From Diplocarpon mali (Eukaryota; Ascomycota; Leotiomycetes; Helotiales; Drepanopezizaceae), in contig JAENRP010000164.1 of assembly GCA_024741835.1 (NCBI GenBank), forward strand, positions 1,625 to 65,624: 64,000 nucleotides of DNA, read 5' to 3'. Positions 34,476 to 46,185 of this stretch are shown here, in pieces (position 1 is the stretch's first letter; the number at the start of each line of letters is the position of its first letter). The notes beneath the pieces were generated by a model. It was given only the letters and a program-made list of their open reading frames with translations. It ran no database searches and was not told the origin of the DNA. A program made the position numbers and the translations under genes.

Positions 34476-37400
34476 TCAACTAAGCAGCTCCTTAATATCC
34501 TCAATACGCTGCAGTTTCTTCTCTTCATCACTCATCATGCCGAGCGAGCTTGCACTTTTCCATCCTGTCAGCAATGCATGGTAAGGCCGAGGTTAATGAC
34601 TCACATGAACTTTTTCCGGTCCTGGATCTTCAGCATCTTTTCTTCTATACTTTCTTTCACAATGAATCTGCACACTTTGACCTCCGCCGTCTGGCCCATG
34701 CGGTGAACGCGATCAATAGCTTGTGCTTCGACCGCAAAACTCCACCACGGATCCATCATATAGACTCTCCTCGCCATAGTTAGATTGAGCCCGACTCCAC
34801 CGGCCCGCAAGCTTAAAAGAAGAACCATGTCCTTATTACTGGCGGTAAATTTCTCAATAACAGCCTTCCGAGTTTTTTGTACCATAGATCCGTCAAATCG
34901 AATGAATGGAATTGACGCTCGGGTAAGAGCAGTCTCAATAAGAGAGAGAAACGAAGTGAACTGGCTGAAGACGACCGACTTGGTCCCAGGCTGATCTCGC
35001 CTAACACCTTTTAGGCTGTTTATAAGTGCACCGATTTTAGCTGAAGAGTTCGAACCCAGTCTCTGGAGGCTGATTTTAGAATTCCCGGCCAAGTCTTCTA
35101 GGTGATTTTCATCCCTGACGACCTCGAAAATATCACGGGTACTGAGGATTTCTCTACAATGGAAGCACCGTGGCTGCTCACCCTTATCCGTCTGGTGTGC
35201 AATATAGTCAAGGAGACACTTTTTGCATGCCGAGTGCCAACATCCTGTGACGGCTTGTTCGATCATAGGCTCTTCTGAACAGATCGGGCATTCATTCTCT
35301 GCCTCATCACGAATCTGCCCAAGTACGTGGGCTCCGAAAGCATTTGCATCCGCAGGATCATCTGTGGCTGCTGTGAATCGCTCGATGAGAGATTGTAGGT
35401 CCATGTCATCTGCTAGCCCGGTCGCAGCATCTGCCAACTCGGCAGCTTCTTCTTCGTCTGCGACAAGGTTCTGATTTCGAGTCAGAATTGGGTGGCAACA
35501 GGTTTGACGGAGGCGCAGAATCTGGGCAAAGATGCTGGTGTACGCCTTCAGGACTGTCCCTGCTTCGACGCTGGCTGCAAAGGTTCGCTTGGCACGAGTG
35601 AAGATATGGTCATATACCTCCCGCTCTGGCGCTGAAAGCTCGATGTTTACGATCTCAACAGTCTTCATAGGGAGCGGCACTAGGGCCTCGCCCGTTGGGG
35701 TCTTCATGTCCTTCGTTCGCCGAAGTACTAAAGGCTCGAGGACAGTCTGCACGACGTCCAGAGCGCGCATAAAGTCCTTGGACTCAAATGGCACTGTGAT
35801 GAAAGTTTTCCAAAAAGAGAAGTTGCTCCAGGGTTCTACTCTTAAGAACCGGACCAGACTGAAGAGGTCTTCTAGGCGGTTGACGATAGGGGTTCCCGTT
35901 AAAACCCATCGATGCTCTGCGTCAATCTCGTAACACGCTTTAGCAGTCTTACTCTGACGGTTCTTGATGTGATGGGCCTCATCGAGGATGACTCGAAAAT
36001 ATTTGAGAGAGAACAACCCGCCATGAGAACCCCGGTCACCGTTCCTGGCAACAACTTGGTTGTACTCTGACAGGACTACCCCGTAGCTTGTAATTATAAC
36101 GTTTGGTGCGGTGGCAGCATTTGCCTGACAACACAGGGTTTGCAAATTCGCCAATTTTTCCGCGCCATAGTATACCATGGTCTTCATAGTACCTTCCTTG
36201 GAGGCGTTCTCGGCCTCGCTTTGCCATTGAGCCAGAAGAGACATCGGGGCTACCACTAAAGTCGTGCAAGGCGCCGATTCGACAGCAGACGAGTTTTCGT
36301 GAAGCCGTGAAAGGGCATTTACCGATGTTGGACCACCGCGAGAACCTTGAAACCTTGTGGCAATCTCGGATTTGTGTGAGTGGATTAAACTCATCATTTC
36401 GATTGTCTTGCCCAAGCCCATTTCGTCGGCAAGAACCCCACCCAGACAGTGCTGTTCCTGAGCCGGGAATTTCAACGACAGCTCCCCAGAGTACGGATTG
36501 ACATAGAACCTTTCTTGGTTGATAACTTGAGGAAGAACCTTATCATCCATATCCTTGATTGGCCAGGTGTATTCCTCCCACAATGGGTGCATAGACTCCT
36601 CTCGATTTTCATCTTTCTCATCCTTCTCTTTTGACATCATCCAATGAAGAGCTTGCTTCTGGTATTGTCGCAGGTCCATAGTAAATGTATCAGCTGGCTC
36701 TGCAGCCGGAGCATCGAAATCAAAGGACTGAGCTTTCTTGTAAAGAGTGTCCAGCTGGTCTTGTTCCAGTTCTTTACCATCTTCGGCCTCTTCAGATGGG
36801 GGAGACGATCCTTCGTTTGATGTCGAGATCCCCTTCTTATCTTTCTGGTTTTCGTACTGCTCGGCAACCTCGGCCGCCTGTAGCAGACCTGCACGCTTAT
36901 GCTTTGCTGTGGCTTCCGAAGTTTTTGAGGGCACCAAGTTTACCTCCTCGAACAACTTCACTAGTGCGACTTGTCGTAGGCGCAATTCCTTTTCTTCTGG
37001 AGACTCCTTTTGCTCAAACAAGCTTGTCTGACGGTTCTCAGGCGCCTTGAAACCTCCATTATCGAAAGCTGACCGGAGCAGTGAGCATCTTAGCTGGAGA
37101 AAAATGGTATCATTGGTACGAATTCTTTCCGGGGCGTAAACACAAGTGCCTTCAAATCTGCAGACCTTCTGGTCCAGCAATGTAGAAACCCAATTAGCGA
37201 CTTCTCGCGGAAGCCTGCCGATCTCATCTCCTCTCGAATTTGTGAAGCGTACGACAACGTCTATGCGTTTGCCTGCTGCGCTGCCGGGCTTTGGAAGCAC
37301 TGCGGCTTGTGCTGGTCTGCCTCTGCTGTTCCCAACAGGTACTTTGGGCGGCAAAATCCTCTGCCTCTCAATCCTGACAGTCTCTCCGTGCTTTATCAGG

Positions 37401-37981
37401 GTGTTCCCACTTCGAGTCGCCCATCCCTCAACCCCAAAAGCTCCAACATATCGGTACTCAAACATGGTGTTTCCGACTTCAGTATCTGGGCATGGTTTCT
37501 CGACCTTCGCTGGTGTTGGCTCTTTGGCATGCGTACCATTGGAATTGGATCTCGCAAATTCGTTGAAAGCCTTGGGTCTCGAGTCTAACTGCCTGGAGCC
37601 AGATGCTGGTGCAGCAGTTTTCCATGATCCATCAAAGTACATATTGACAGCTCTCTCCAGATCATCTCCAGACGCAACCCGTATCTTCTTTAACACCTCG
37701 GATGGCACTTTGTCTCCGATAAAATTTTCGAAGGTTTCCTGGTCGAATCCAATCGGACTATCACTCCGAAGAGGATCCTTTGAGGCATCCTCTATATTTG
37801 TATGATCTGGCTTGTAGGTGGCTTCCGGTGTACTTGATACATTTTCTTGCCGTGGCGGGAGGAACGCGTCGGCATCGCTCAGTAACAAATCGTGCGGCAA
37901 AGGTCCGTCTATTATACCTGAGTTTTCGGTAAAGAATCTCCTTTTTTTCGCAGGAGGCTCCGCTGAGTCTGCGAAACTCAT
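34476..37981 (-). CDS. RAD5: DNA repair helicase/ubiquitin ligase RAD5
   Basis: Two exons (34605-37981 and 34476-34554) encode 1151 residues. The 50-nt intron has GTGAGT, a GCTGAC branch site and AAG, and its removal restores the conserved tail ASSLGMMSDEEKKLQRIEDI. Domains in order: a disordered N-terminus, a HIRAN domain near residue 164 (YRYVGAFGVEGWATRSG), an SNF2 ATPase with Walker A ADEMGLGKTIE near 523 and DEAH box VILDEAHHIKNR near 669, a C3HC4 RING finger within the helicase near 897 (CPICSEEP, CWHSACKKCLLDYI, CFHC), and the helicase C lobe with LLLSLRAGGVGLNLT and QAIDRVHRMGQ. RAD5 polyubiquitinates PCNA at stalled forks and reverses forks in error-free damage tolerance. I chose the ATG at 37981; one 18 codons further up is in frame but unlikely. 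Confidence 0.97.
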
Positions 37982-38170
37982 AATGTCGTGGCTGGTGGCT
38001 GTGGAAACATCCGGTCTGTCAAGGCGGATACACATTACAGGAGACGCGCCGCGTGGAAAAGTCGCGTATATAGTTTTCGGTGACGTCCGCGATCCCCATG
38101 CATTGAGGACTAGCTATGTCAATCACGATAACTTTTCTGCTTGTATTTGTATCTTGATCCATTCGCTTTA
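37982..38170. promoter_or_regulatory. Short divergent promoter between RAD5 and the NDUFAF6 homologue
   Basis: Only 189 bp separate the two inferred start codons, so the two genes must share promoter sequence. No specific motif can be named with confidence. Confidence 0.5.
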
Positions 38171-39383
38171 ATGAATTCTATGAGATCGAGCGTGCGATTA
38201 CGATCCTATCGCGAATTGTGCAATGGCGCAAAGCGGAAATATGGGACAACATCATACAATACTCCCGCACCACATCCAGCTCAGATATCAGAGGCAGATG
38301 TTCATGCTGCTCGTTCATACTGCTCAAATCTTCTCCAGCAAGATTCTCTGATTTAACGTTGGCTAGCAGTGTCTAACGGGTGGCAGAAAATTCGATTCGC
38401 CATCTTATACCCTTCAAACCTTCATTCCTCGATCGGCTAGAGACGCATATCTATCTATCCGTGCTCTCAATATCGAGCTTGCTCGTATACCAGACCTCGT
38501 CTCAACGCCAACCGTTGGCGCTCTTCGAATGCAATTCTGGCGGGACAATCTTACCCGTACTTTAGCAAATACGCCACCGAAAGAGCCTGTCGCAATCCTT
38601 CTACACCATGCTCTCCAAACTCTACAGGAAAGACACCAAGGGATACGCACAAATGTCATGAAGGGCTGGTTTATGAAAGTAATTGACGCGCGGGAGCAAT
38701 ACATGGATAATCGGCCATATACGACCTTGAATGAGCTTGAAACATACGCAGAAAACACTTATTCTACTTTAATGTACTTGACATTAGCAGTTCTTCCGCT
38801 ACATTCGATGGCAGCGGATCACGTTGCAAGTCATATTGGGAAGGCCACCGGAATTGTTGCAGTACTAAGGGGTCTCCCACTGCTAGCTTTCCCGCCTCCT
38901 CCAAATCATCATAGCAATAATGCAGCATTTGGTGGCCGGAACATCAGAGCGAGGCAAGGATCTGTCGTCCTACCTCTAGATGTGATGGTAGAAGCTGGAG
39001 TGAAGGAGGAAGAAGTCTTCAGACAAGGTTCTGATGCTCCTGGATTAAAAGACGCCATATTCACAGTTGCCACCAGAGCAAACGATCATTTAATTACGGC
39101 AAGAGAAATGCTGAAAAGCTTGCAACAAGGAAAGGGCGCAGGACATGACTTTGAGCACGAAGGCGAGGAAGGTCATCAATATGATGAGTCCGAATTCAAA
39201 GTATCTTCGCAAGCGGAGGAGATCGAACGTGGCTTCGGGGTTTTGATGCCATCATTAGCGACGAGATTGTGGTTGGAGAGGCTCGAAAAGCACGATTTTG
39301 ACGTCTTCAGACCTGAGTTACGAGCGAGAGAGTGGCGTCTGCCATGGAAATGTTACTGGGCTTATTCACACAGGTCATTATAA
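38171..39383 (+). CDS. Complex I assembly factor, NDUFAF6-type (squalene/phytoene synthase fold)
   Basis: Two exons (38171-38337 and 38387-39383) encode 387 residues. They are joined by an apparent GC-AG intron of 49 nt: donor GCAAGA, branch TCTAAC, acceptor CAG. With this splice the frame reads SNLLQKFDSPSYTLQTFIPR and then ARDAYLSIRALNIELARIPD, the conserved start of the trans-isoprenyl synthase-like fold. No GT donor nearby gives that frame. Later marks are MQFWRDNLTRT, LLAFPPPPNHH with an insertion, and a C-terminal ARLW/ATRLWLERLEKHDFDVF helix. The Asp-rich motifs of true squalene synthases are absent, as is usual in this mitochondrial clade, so prenyl chemistry is unlikely. The Arg/Ser-rich start fits a mitochondrial targeting peptide. 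The human homologue acts in early assembly of the ND1 module. Confidence 0.88.
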
Positions 39384-39549
39384 ATACCGTCCAATCTGTC
39401 AACCCTCTCCCAGAAGGATTTCGGCCCATCAAGCTGAAATCTACCGGAAGCGTGAAACAGTGGAGCGGAAGAAACTTTTGGGATTAAACAGGTTGATGGC
39501 CCATGATCTGCCTGTATTGTACGCTCAATGAATCATCCGAAATATCGTA

Positions 39550-39576
39550 TGGCCAGTCCAAACCCAAGACTGGCCA
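39550..39576. repeat. Small perfect hairpin (9-bp stem)
   Basis: TGGCCAGTC and GACTGGCCA flank a 9-nt loop, about 170 bp after the stop codon of the NDUFAF6-type gene. It could mark a transcript end or be a chance inverted repeat. Confidence 0.6.
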
Positions 39577-42500
39577 GCATTCAATATGTCTGGCTAGATC
39601 CCCCGGCAAATTTTTCTAGCCATAAAATGCGTCAATCGGCAGTGGCCGAGCTCAGCAATTACTTTCCCATCGACACCAGCTGAATCGAGAACTTTGGGTT
39701 TTGAGTTTTGGAATCAATACAGTGCTAGCTCCAGAAGCAGTGAAGCAGTAAATCAAGTAAATTCATTTAGTCCAAATTGGGAAGTCAAAAGCAGAGCGGT
39801 ATCTCCTCCTGGAAAAGGTAAATCTATCAGCCGGAGGTTGATCTTATCTCATCCGAAAAATGTGTTTTGCCCCGGGCTTGAAATCTGGTGCGTCATCTTG
39901 GGGTTTCGAATCACAACAGCTGCACATTCATTTATCCGGCGATGATGAAATTTTCCTATCAGAAAATGAGCAACGACTGAACTGCTGGTCAGTATTGTGA
40001 TATCGGTCTCATTTGTTTTCTCATCCTGCACTTTACAGTGAGCAGAGTATCGTTTCTTTTCGTGACAAAGCGATGCCACGATATATTTTCAGGCGTGGGT
40101 AAAACAAGACCGCAAATCGGGTTGTTGTCGTCAGAGGCGATAGACGAGCGTCACAATCCCTCGAACTTATACTACTGCTTCTGCGGGCCTTGCTTTGCTC
40201 ATACCGCCCGATACACGCGCGAAAACTACTCTGGGCGATGGAGTAAAACCCTACAAGCTCCGTAAGCGTACCGGGCCCACTTCGTGAATCGTTAAATAGT
40301 GAAGTAGCAATCGTAACTCTAACCTACGTATTCGGCTAGGTTGAGGGCCTCAATAGCTTCGCACTTAATGACTAGGCACGGCCTTTGTCAAACAGCTGAT
40401 GCGATTGTGGATGTTCAGAGCCACAGAGGACCAGCGAGGAAAACTTCCACTTATACCTCACAGATCGTCTTGTCGTTTTGCCAAATGGAACTCGCCATGA
40501 GAGAAACTTTCCTCTGCCATCAGTGACTTTAAAGAGGAAGTTTCTTGAAAGATCTCTACTGTCACTTTCAAATTTTCATATTGGAGACGCGCAACTAAAT
40601 ATCATCTCTGTCCTCATATCTGACACATGCGAATGGCCATTATTGACAGAGCCGTGAAGAGATTGTTAGGTTCTCTCGCTTAGGACATCGCTTAATCAAA
40701 ATAAAGACAAAAGCCTTCTTAGAACGCATAGACAACCGGTTGGCTTGATTATCGCGAAGAAGTTTGCAATTTAACTATACAATGTTAAATACGTTCTGGG
40801 AATATAGTATTCAATTGCGTCGAGATATATTAGATCAAGGGTTCGATAGGAGTCACCATGTGATCTGGCTTCACAATAACAAAGGGTTAGGTTGACGATA
40901 TCTATATGAGGTAGAGCCGCCGCTCGCAGCAAAACAAGTCTGTGTATCTCTGAGGCGCTGCCACGATGCGGCTGTTGCACCCCGAGCCGGTCGATTGGTG
41001 GGCTATGGTTGAGGTATGGGAGCAGTGGGAATAGCACGGAAATCGGACGGAACCGGAGGAACTACCAACAACTTCCACCCTGAGAACCTCTCAAAAAGAA
41101 ATGTCGAGATTGCCAGAGGCAATACATAAGACCAGAAGTTATAGCTTGCTCACATTGCAGAAGCAGTTGGAAAAGGATTGCGGTCAACATGCTCCATACT
41201 GTGGGCTTTGTATTTAACTCACTAGCTTAGCACGTCTACGTACCCCCGGAAGGTCCGCCGGGCAGCGTGCGACCCGCGAAGGCTCTCTAGACGTAAATAA
41301 ATACTATCTACCTACCTATCCATATCGTTTCGCTGTGGGTTACAAGCCCTGGGCCAGAACGCCCGCAATGCGAACACAGAACAGAAATCCCGAAGTTGAA
41401 AATATCGGCATGGGAAAACATAATTGCTCGGGCAGAAACGACGGTGTAAGGCCTTCTCCGCAGCGGTAGTACTGTGAGCAATTCAGCCAGTTCACTGGAC
41501 TAAGAGGAAGGCCGACGAGTCCAATCTGAAGTCTCAAGATCCGTATTTGGCAATCCAGGGCTGCCGAAGTCGAGCAGGCGCTTCCTTCCGTCGTGCTCAT
41601 GCCCTCGTCACACCGTCCGCAGTCTTCGCGCCCCCTCTGCACGTCTCTAGAAGAACCTGCGCTTTATCTCTTCTCTCCTCCGTCACATCCAGAGAGCGAG
41701 GTGATGGCTTTCCGAGTTTATGACATTGGCTATACATAACCCTGGGCGAAGGGCTCGTGGGCAGATGGCATGTGAGTGCCCTTTGTTTTTCATCCTCGAA
41801 GTGCCTACCAGAACGCAAAACACCTGCCTCGGGGATAAGATTTGACGAGTCGCAAGTCTCCACGCCCAAGACGTTTAGATTCGCATGCTTGTGGCTTTGG
41901 GGATTTTCGCCTTGTGATATACATTCTCTTCCTGGTGCTATGAATTATCGAGCCGAAAATTTGTACCCTCTATGAACTTCATCTTGAGATGAAGCTCGCA
42001 GTGGTAACGTTTAGCAGATCGAGCGCAAGGAGGTAGAACCGCGATTTCTCCCTCGTATGCGTACCGAGATGACTCTTCCGGACCGCCTCAATCAACTATC
42101 TTGACAAGGAGATATCCGGAATTATTGCTTCATGTCACCCCTGTGAAACCCCGCTACAGCTTGACAGTATTTGGCTCCGCTCAGTCAGTGATTTTACACG
42201 TTTGTAGCAAGCGGCACGTTCCCGGCGAATGCATCCAGAGGCAGCATTTCTCTCCAAAGGAGATAAATAGCTGTTAGAATATACAAGGACTGGAGATTAG
42301 GCTTATGTAATCATACCTTGTATATATACTCCTGCAGCTCCATAGAACTCAGAATCTACACCTTTAGATTCTGTCACTAGCAATCACGTGGTGCCCCATG
42401 TCCAAAGTCAACCGGAGTGTTATCTTCGCAACGAACCGCTGGAGAAAAAATCAATATAGCTCCGCTTCAATGCTTCGCGACTACTAGAATTCTGGGGAAG

Positions 42501-43864
42501 CCTGGTGCACGTGTGCCATACATCGTTGAAGTTCCTTCTCGAAATACGATATGACAGGGTAAACCGCCTTCTCTTCTCTGTAACATCCTCACTTATATCG
42601 CCTTTGTCGTGTTCCGCAAGTTTGTTTCCGCGTCGCCGTCGACACCGAGGAATCCCACTCCAGAACATCCGAACTCTGCGCATCGTTCTTGTAGTCTCCC
42701 GCTCGGTACAACGTCACAGAATATATATGGCCGACCAACGTTGCTCCTATTCTATCTTCATGCCCAGCTCCAGCTCTCAAAACCTTGCTCCTAGCTAACC
42801 ACTCCCCTCTCTATCACCTCAACCACGTTCCCTCTAATCCAACGAGGTTCGAAACACTGTTATCGTTTCGGTCGGTAGTTACGGAGGCTCGTATGGTAGC
42901 GAGCAAAAACACGGCGATCTACACTCGCATCCCAATATGCCCAGAATAAACAGACCATACCTCCGAGCAAACTCGTCCGCCCCCAAAGGCCAGCCCTCGC
43001 AGTGATGTTTCAAGATGGCTACCCCTCGGATGGAGTCCTTCTTCACATGAGCAGGTGACTACATCCAGCCGAACCAGAAACCATTCGCCATCCGCTGATT
43101 CGGGCTCGCTCCTAGTACCACCCCCTTGCTATACCATACCTACCTTACCCTGCCATGCCCTCCCGTGGTCCAGAAACGCCAGAAGATACTCCCCCAAAAA
43201 AAAGCAAGCAAGTCACACCACGTTACCCACAGGTCCGGGAGCCCCTCCACCATGCCGAGACGCCACCGAGGTACCGAGACGGAGCGAGGGACTGAAACGA
43301 AGCGAGGAACCAAAACAAAACAAACAAACCTGCCATCCGAGTTCCCCAGACCAAACCCCAGCCCCAGCCCAGGATCCACCACGGCGCCACCTGCCCACGC
43401 ACGACCCGGCTCTGTTTCCTCGATCTTCTTCCCCATCTCCCCATTCCACCCGCCCCTCTCTTCTTCCCATGCCGACGTACCGAGCTCCCGCACACGCGCA
43501 TGCATCTGCAGCAGAGCAGAGCAGGACGGAACGGAGCAGAATCAGACGCACGTTCGTCTGGCGCCCCCGGACAAGCGGGGCCGAGTGTGGGGAGGGAACG
43601 AGAAGCCGACGCGCGGCGTCGATGCGGCAGAGATACTCTCGCCTTCGAGGCCCAGGTATAGCACAAGGTGGCATCTCGTGCTCGCCGAGGGACGGTGTCT
43701 GGGTCGGCGACCTGCCTTGCCTTATCTACCTGCCGTCGCCTCGGCAGCCGGTACCCGCTCCGCCCCGCTCCGCTGCGCGCCGAGCCGCCTGCCACTGTCA
43801 ACGTCTGGTGAGCCTCCTCTCCTCTCACCACCACCACCACCACACCCAGACCCAAGCATTCTCT

Positions 43865-43890
43865 GCTCAGATCAGATCAGATCAGATCAG
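43865..43890. repeat. (AGATC)n microsatellite
   Basis: Four to five tandem copies of the pentamer AGATC. A short CCA/CAC run lies just upstream at about 43829-43844. Confidence 0.9.
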
Positions 43891-44023
43891 GAGAGAGTAG
43901 AATACGGTGGGAGAGTAGGTCCCTCGCCCCCGAGACCAAGATCCACACCCACACCCGAATCGCGAGCTGAGCCGAGCCGAGTATGTCAACAGACCCTCCC
44001 TGTACCACCTACCCTACCTACCT

Positions 44024-44039
44024 ACCTACCTAGGTAGGT
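44024..44039. repeat. 16-bp palindrome at the end of a (CTAC)n run
   Basis: ACCTACCTAGGTAGGT is a perfect palindrome formed where a CTAC microsatellite meets its own complement. Confidence 0.85.
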
Positions 44040-44161
44040 CTTGAAACTCTTCATCCAAGCCTCCGAGGCTCCGAGGCCCCGGAGTTCCTCAGTCCGAGGG
44101 GGGTCGGAGGGGAGTCTGACGGGGTTGAAAGGAGGGAATCGACTGTAGTGCAGTAGAGCGT

Positions 44162-44175
44162 CACACACACACACA
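44162..44175. repeat. (CA)n microsatellite
   Basis: Seven CA units in non-coding sequence. Confidence 0.9.
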
Positions 44176-45204
44176 AATGTAAACACGATAATTTTGTATG
44201 CACGTCGTGTGGATACCATCACTTAAAAGTCGAGATGTAAAGGTAGGTAGATTTTTGCTTTATCCTAATAATCAACATGCAACTCATCATGCATATACGT
44301 CAAGTTTGCTACTCGGTACGGGTAAATTACATGAAGCGCGCGAACATTAAATATTATCTCATCTTAATCGTCTGCGGTAATCTGTTCCATACAAAGTTGC
44401 TTATTAATCGATGGAATGATTTCCAGAACTATCCGAAACGACCCATTTTGGTGGTATTTCGAGGCTCTGACCAGACATATAACGGATCAATGTCCCTAGG
44501 CCCACCTCTGTTCAGAGAGGTATTGACAAAGGGCATGTCGCACGCAACCGCAGCTCCCGCTCCGGCATCCAATTCCTCATTGCCTTGCCAGATCCACCCT
44601 GGGTGTATACGCTGCGTCGTGACATAGTGCTTGCTCAGCCAATGTACCCCCTTTCTCTCGCTCTTTCTCTCTACCGCGTCCCCCAGGTGCGCCTTGAATG
44701 CTGCAGTAGTTCCCTTTCGAATCCTGTACCGTCGTGTCCTCCAACCCCCCAGTTTGCCGGCTAGGCCAGCACGCTGAGAAGAAGAATGCGTCCGGAGAGG
44801 TTCCAGCCGGGTTTGTACGGTCATTCATTAGTCTTGCGGGATATGTCTCTCGGTAGATGTATGGATTGCAAAAAGGCTCTGTGCGAGAAGGTAAAGAAAT
44901 AAGCGCGCCAGTCGCGGGGTGGATTGCGTGTCGTGAGGAAACACGAGTGTCGTGTCGTCCAGTTATAGTGTATATGTGAGCGTATATGTATACGCAAGGT
45001 ACTGTACATTGGAATGGAACGGAGAGGGGTCCTCAGCCAATCTGCCGCCGGTGTTATGGTGATCGCTAGAAAGTGCGGCTGATGGCGGGATGAAGGAGAG
45101 CTTTCTGCTCTGGGGTAGGCCGGCTAACTGCGTGGCTCCTTGGGCTAGTATTCGGTGGTGTCCCCATGATCAGAAGGTGGCCCTTCTGATGGAGACGCTA
45201 ATTG

Positions 45205-46185
45205 CTATAACTCTATGGCCTTTTCCTTACAGGCTGCCGATGTGAAACCAGTGCCAACTTTTTGTGCCACGATGCGCCACTTCTCCTGCTCGTAATCATG
45301 CAACGCCGTCCGGAGCTTTTCGATCTGCGCCATGTTAAATTCCGCGTACGCATTGGCTAGGTCAAAACTTACCGTCTCGTCGGTCCATTGCGTCGTCTTG
45401 GCCTTGAGCTTCGTACAGTAGCGCACCTGCAATGTGCCCGAAGACCGGCCCGGAAAGAACTCGGCGATTTGTTTCCAGGTCAGAGACTTGTTCTCTTTGA
45501 GATCCAGCAGCAGTGAGTCGTCTTCGGGGGTGAACTTCAGCTTGGGTCCACGGGGTCGCGGAGCTGGTTCTGGCATCCCCTCCAACCCGACCACACTCGG
45601 CGCAGCGCCGCTCGGCCCCGCCATGGAGTCGCCTTCACCCATCCGCTGAATTTTCGAGCGATGCCCTTGGTTCGGTAGAGCATGGGTATGGTATTGGATG
45701 GGCTGTGCGCCGTAATCTGCGACTCCCACCATTGACGGCGCAGGCATCTGCGAAGACATACTTTGCATCTCTCTGATCTGTATCTGCTGTCCCGGCAGTC
45801 CCTCCAGGTCTCCCTCTAAATCATCGGGTCGCGGCCTCTTGGTTCCCGTTGTTTGACTTAGTCGCGGGGGGCCGTACATCATCCCCTGCCCACCACCAAA
45901 CTGGGGCGACTGGTGATGGGCAATGGGGTGCGGGGTGTATAATTGGTGTTGCTGTCGGTGCTGTTGGTGGTGTTGCCGCTGCTGCAGCTGTTGCTGCTGG
46001 TGATGATGCTGTTGCGCCACGAGGTGGCGCTGCTCGTGTAGGGGTCCCAGGCCCTGAGCGCCTCCATGCTGGAGTTCTTGTACATGAGGAACGTAGACGC
46101 GCTCTTCGGGATGCGCTTCGGGATGGGCAGCAAAGTCGATATAAGGATCGTGGCCTTGTTCGTGGCCGGGTCGATAGCCTGACAT
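45205..46185 (-). CDS. MYB/SANT-like DNA-binding protein with a Gln/His-rich region
   Basis: A single uninterrupted frame encodes 326 residues. Residues about 55-85 are a low-complexity Gln/His tract (QQHHHQQQQLQQRQHHQQH). A basic cluster KRPRPDD near residue 115 could serve as a nuclear signal. A MYB/SANT-like domain begins near residue 215: KLKFTPEDDSLLLDLKENKS, LTWKQIAEFFPGRSSGTLQV and RYCTKLK. This has the spaced tryptophan, the FPGRS turn and the recognition-helix pattern of fungal MYB-like proteins, although the first core Trp is replaced by Phe. A second, weaker helical block (YEQEKWRIVAQKVGTGFTSA) follows, resembling a degenerate second repeat. A nuclear DNA-binding role is inferred; targets are unknown. 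The start at 46185 is the first Met of the frame. Confidence 0.85.
   Translation of the reverse strand: MSGYRPGHEQGHDPYIDFAAHPEAHPEERVYVPHVQELQHGGAQGLGPLHEQRHLVAQQHHHQQQQLQQRQHHQQHRQQHQLYTPHPIAHHQSPQFGGGQGMMYGPPRLSQTTGTKRPRPDDLEGDLEGLPGQQIQIREMQSMSSQMPAPSMVGVADYGAQPIQYHTHALPNQGHRSKIQRMGEGDSMAGPSGAAPSVVGLEGMPEPAPRPRGPKLKFTPEDDSLLLDLKENKSLTWKQIAEFFPGRSSGTLQVRYCTKLKAKTTQWTDETVSFDLANAYAEFNMAQIEKLRTALHDYEQEKWRIVAQKVGTGFTSAACKEKAIEL

Larger units (their letters stand above)
39384..45204. other. 5.8-kb region without a supportable gene
   Basis: The first 3.5 kb are AT-richer and the stretch 43000-44100 is C-rich and low in complexity, with microsatellites. A 9-bp-stem hairpin lies at 39550-39576. 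Open frames of up to about 300 codons at 43055-44037 overlap in several frames and read as Pro/Ser/Arg-rich noise. I looked for transposase, reverse transcriptase and tRNA signals and saw none. Confidence 0.5.

Noticed and set aside
40830..40850. GGTTCGA-like words as tRNA B-box candidates
   Set aside because: No A box at the right distance and no cloverleaf could be formed here or at the other similar words.
39384..42800. Possible decayed transposon
   Set aside because: No terminal repeats, no transposase or reverse-transcriptase fragments and no clear RIP-type TA bias were visible by eye.
43055..44037. Two overlapping plus-strand frames of 281 and 303 codons
   Set aside because: Both are Pro/Ser/Arg-rich translations of the same C-rich, microsatellite-bearing DNA. 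Only one could be real and neither looks it.
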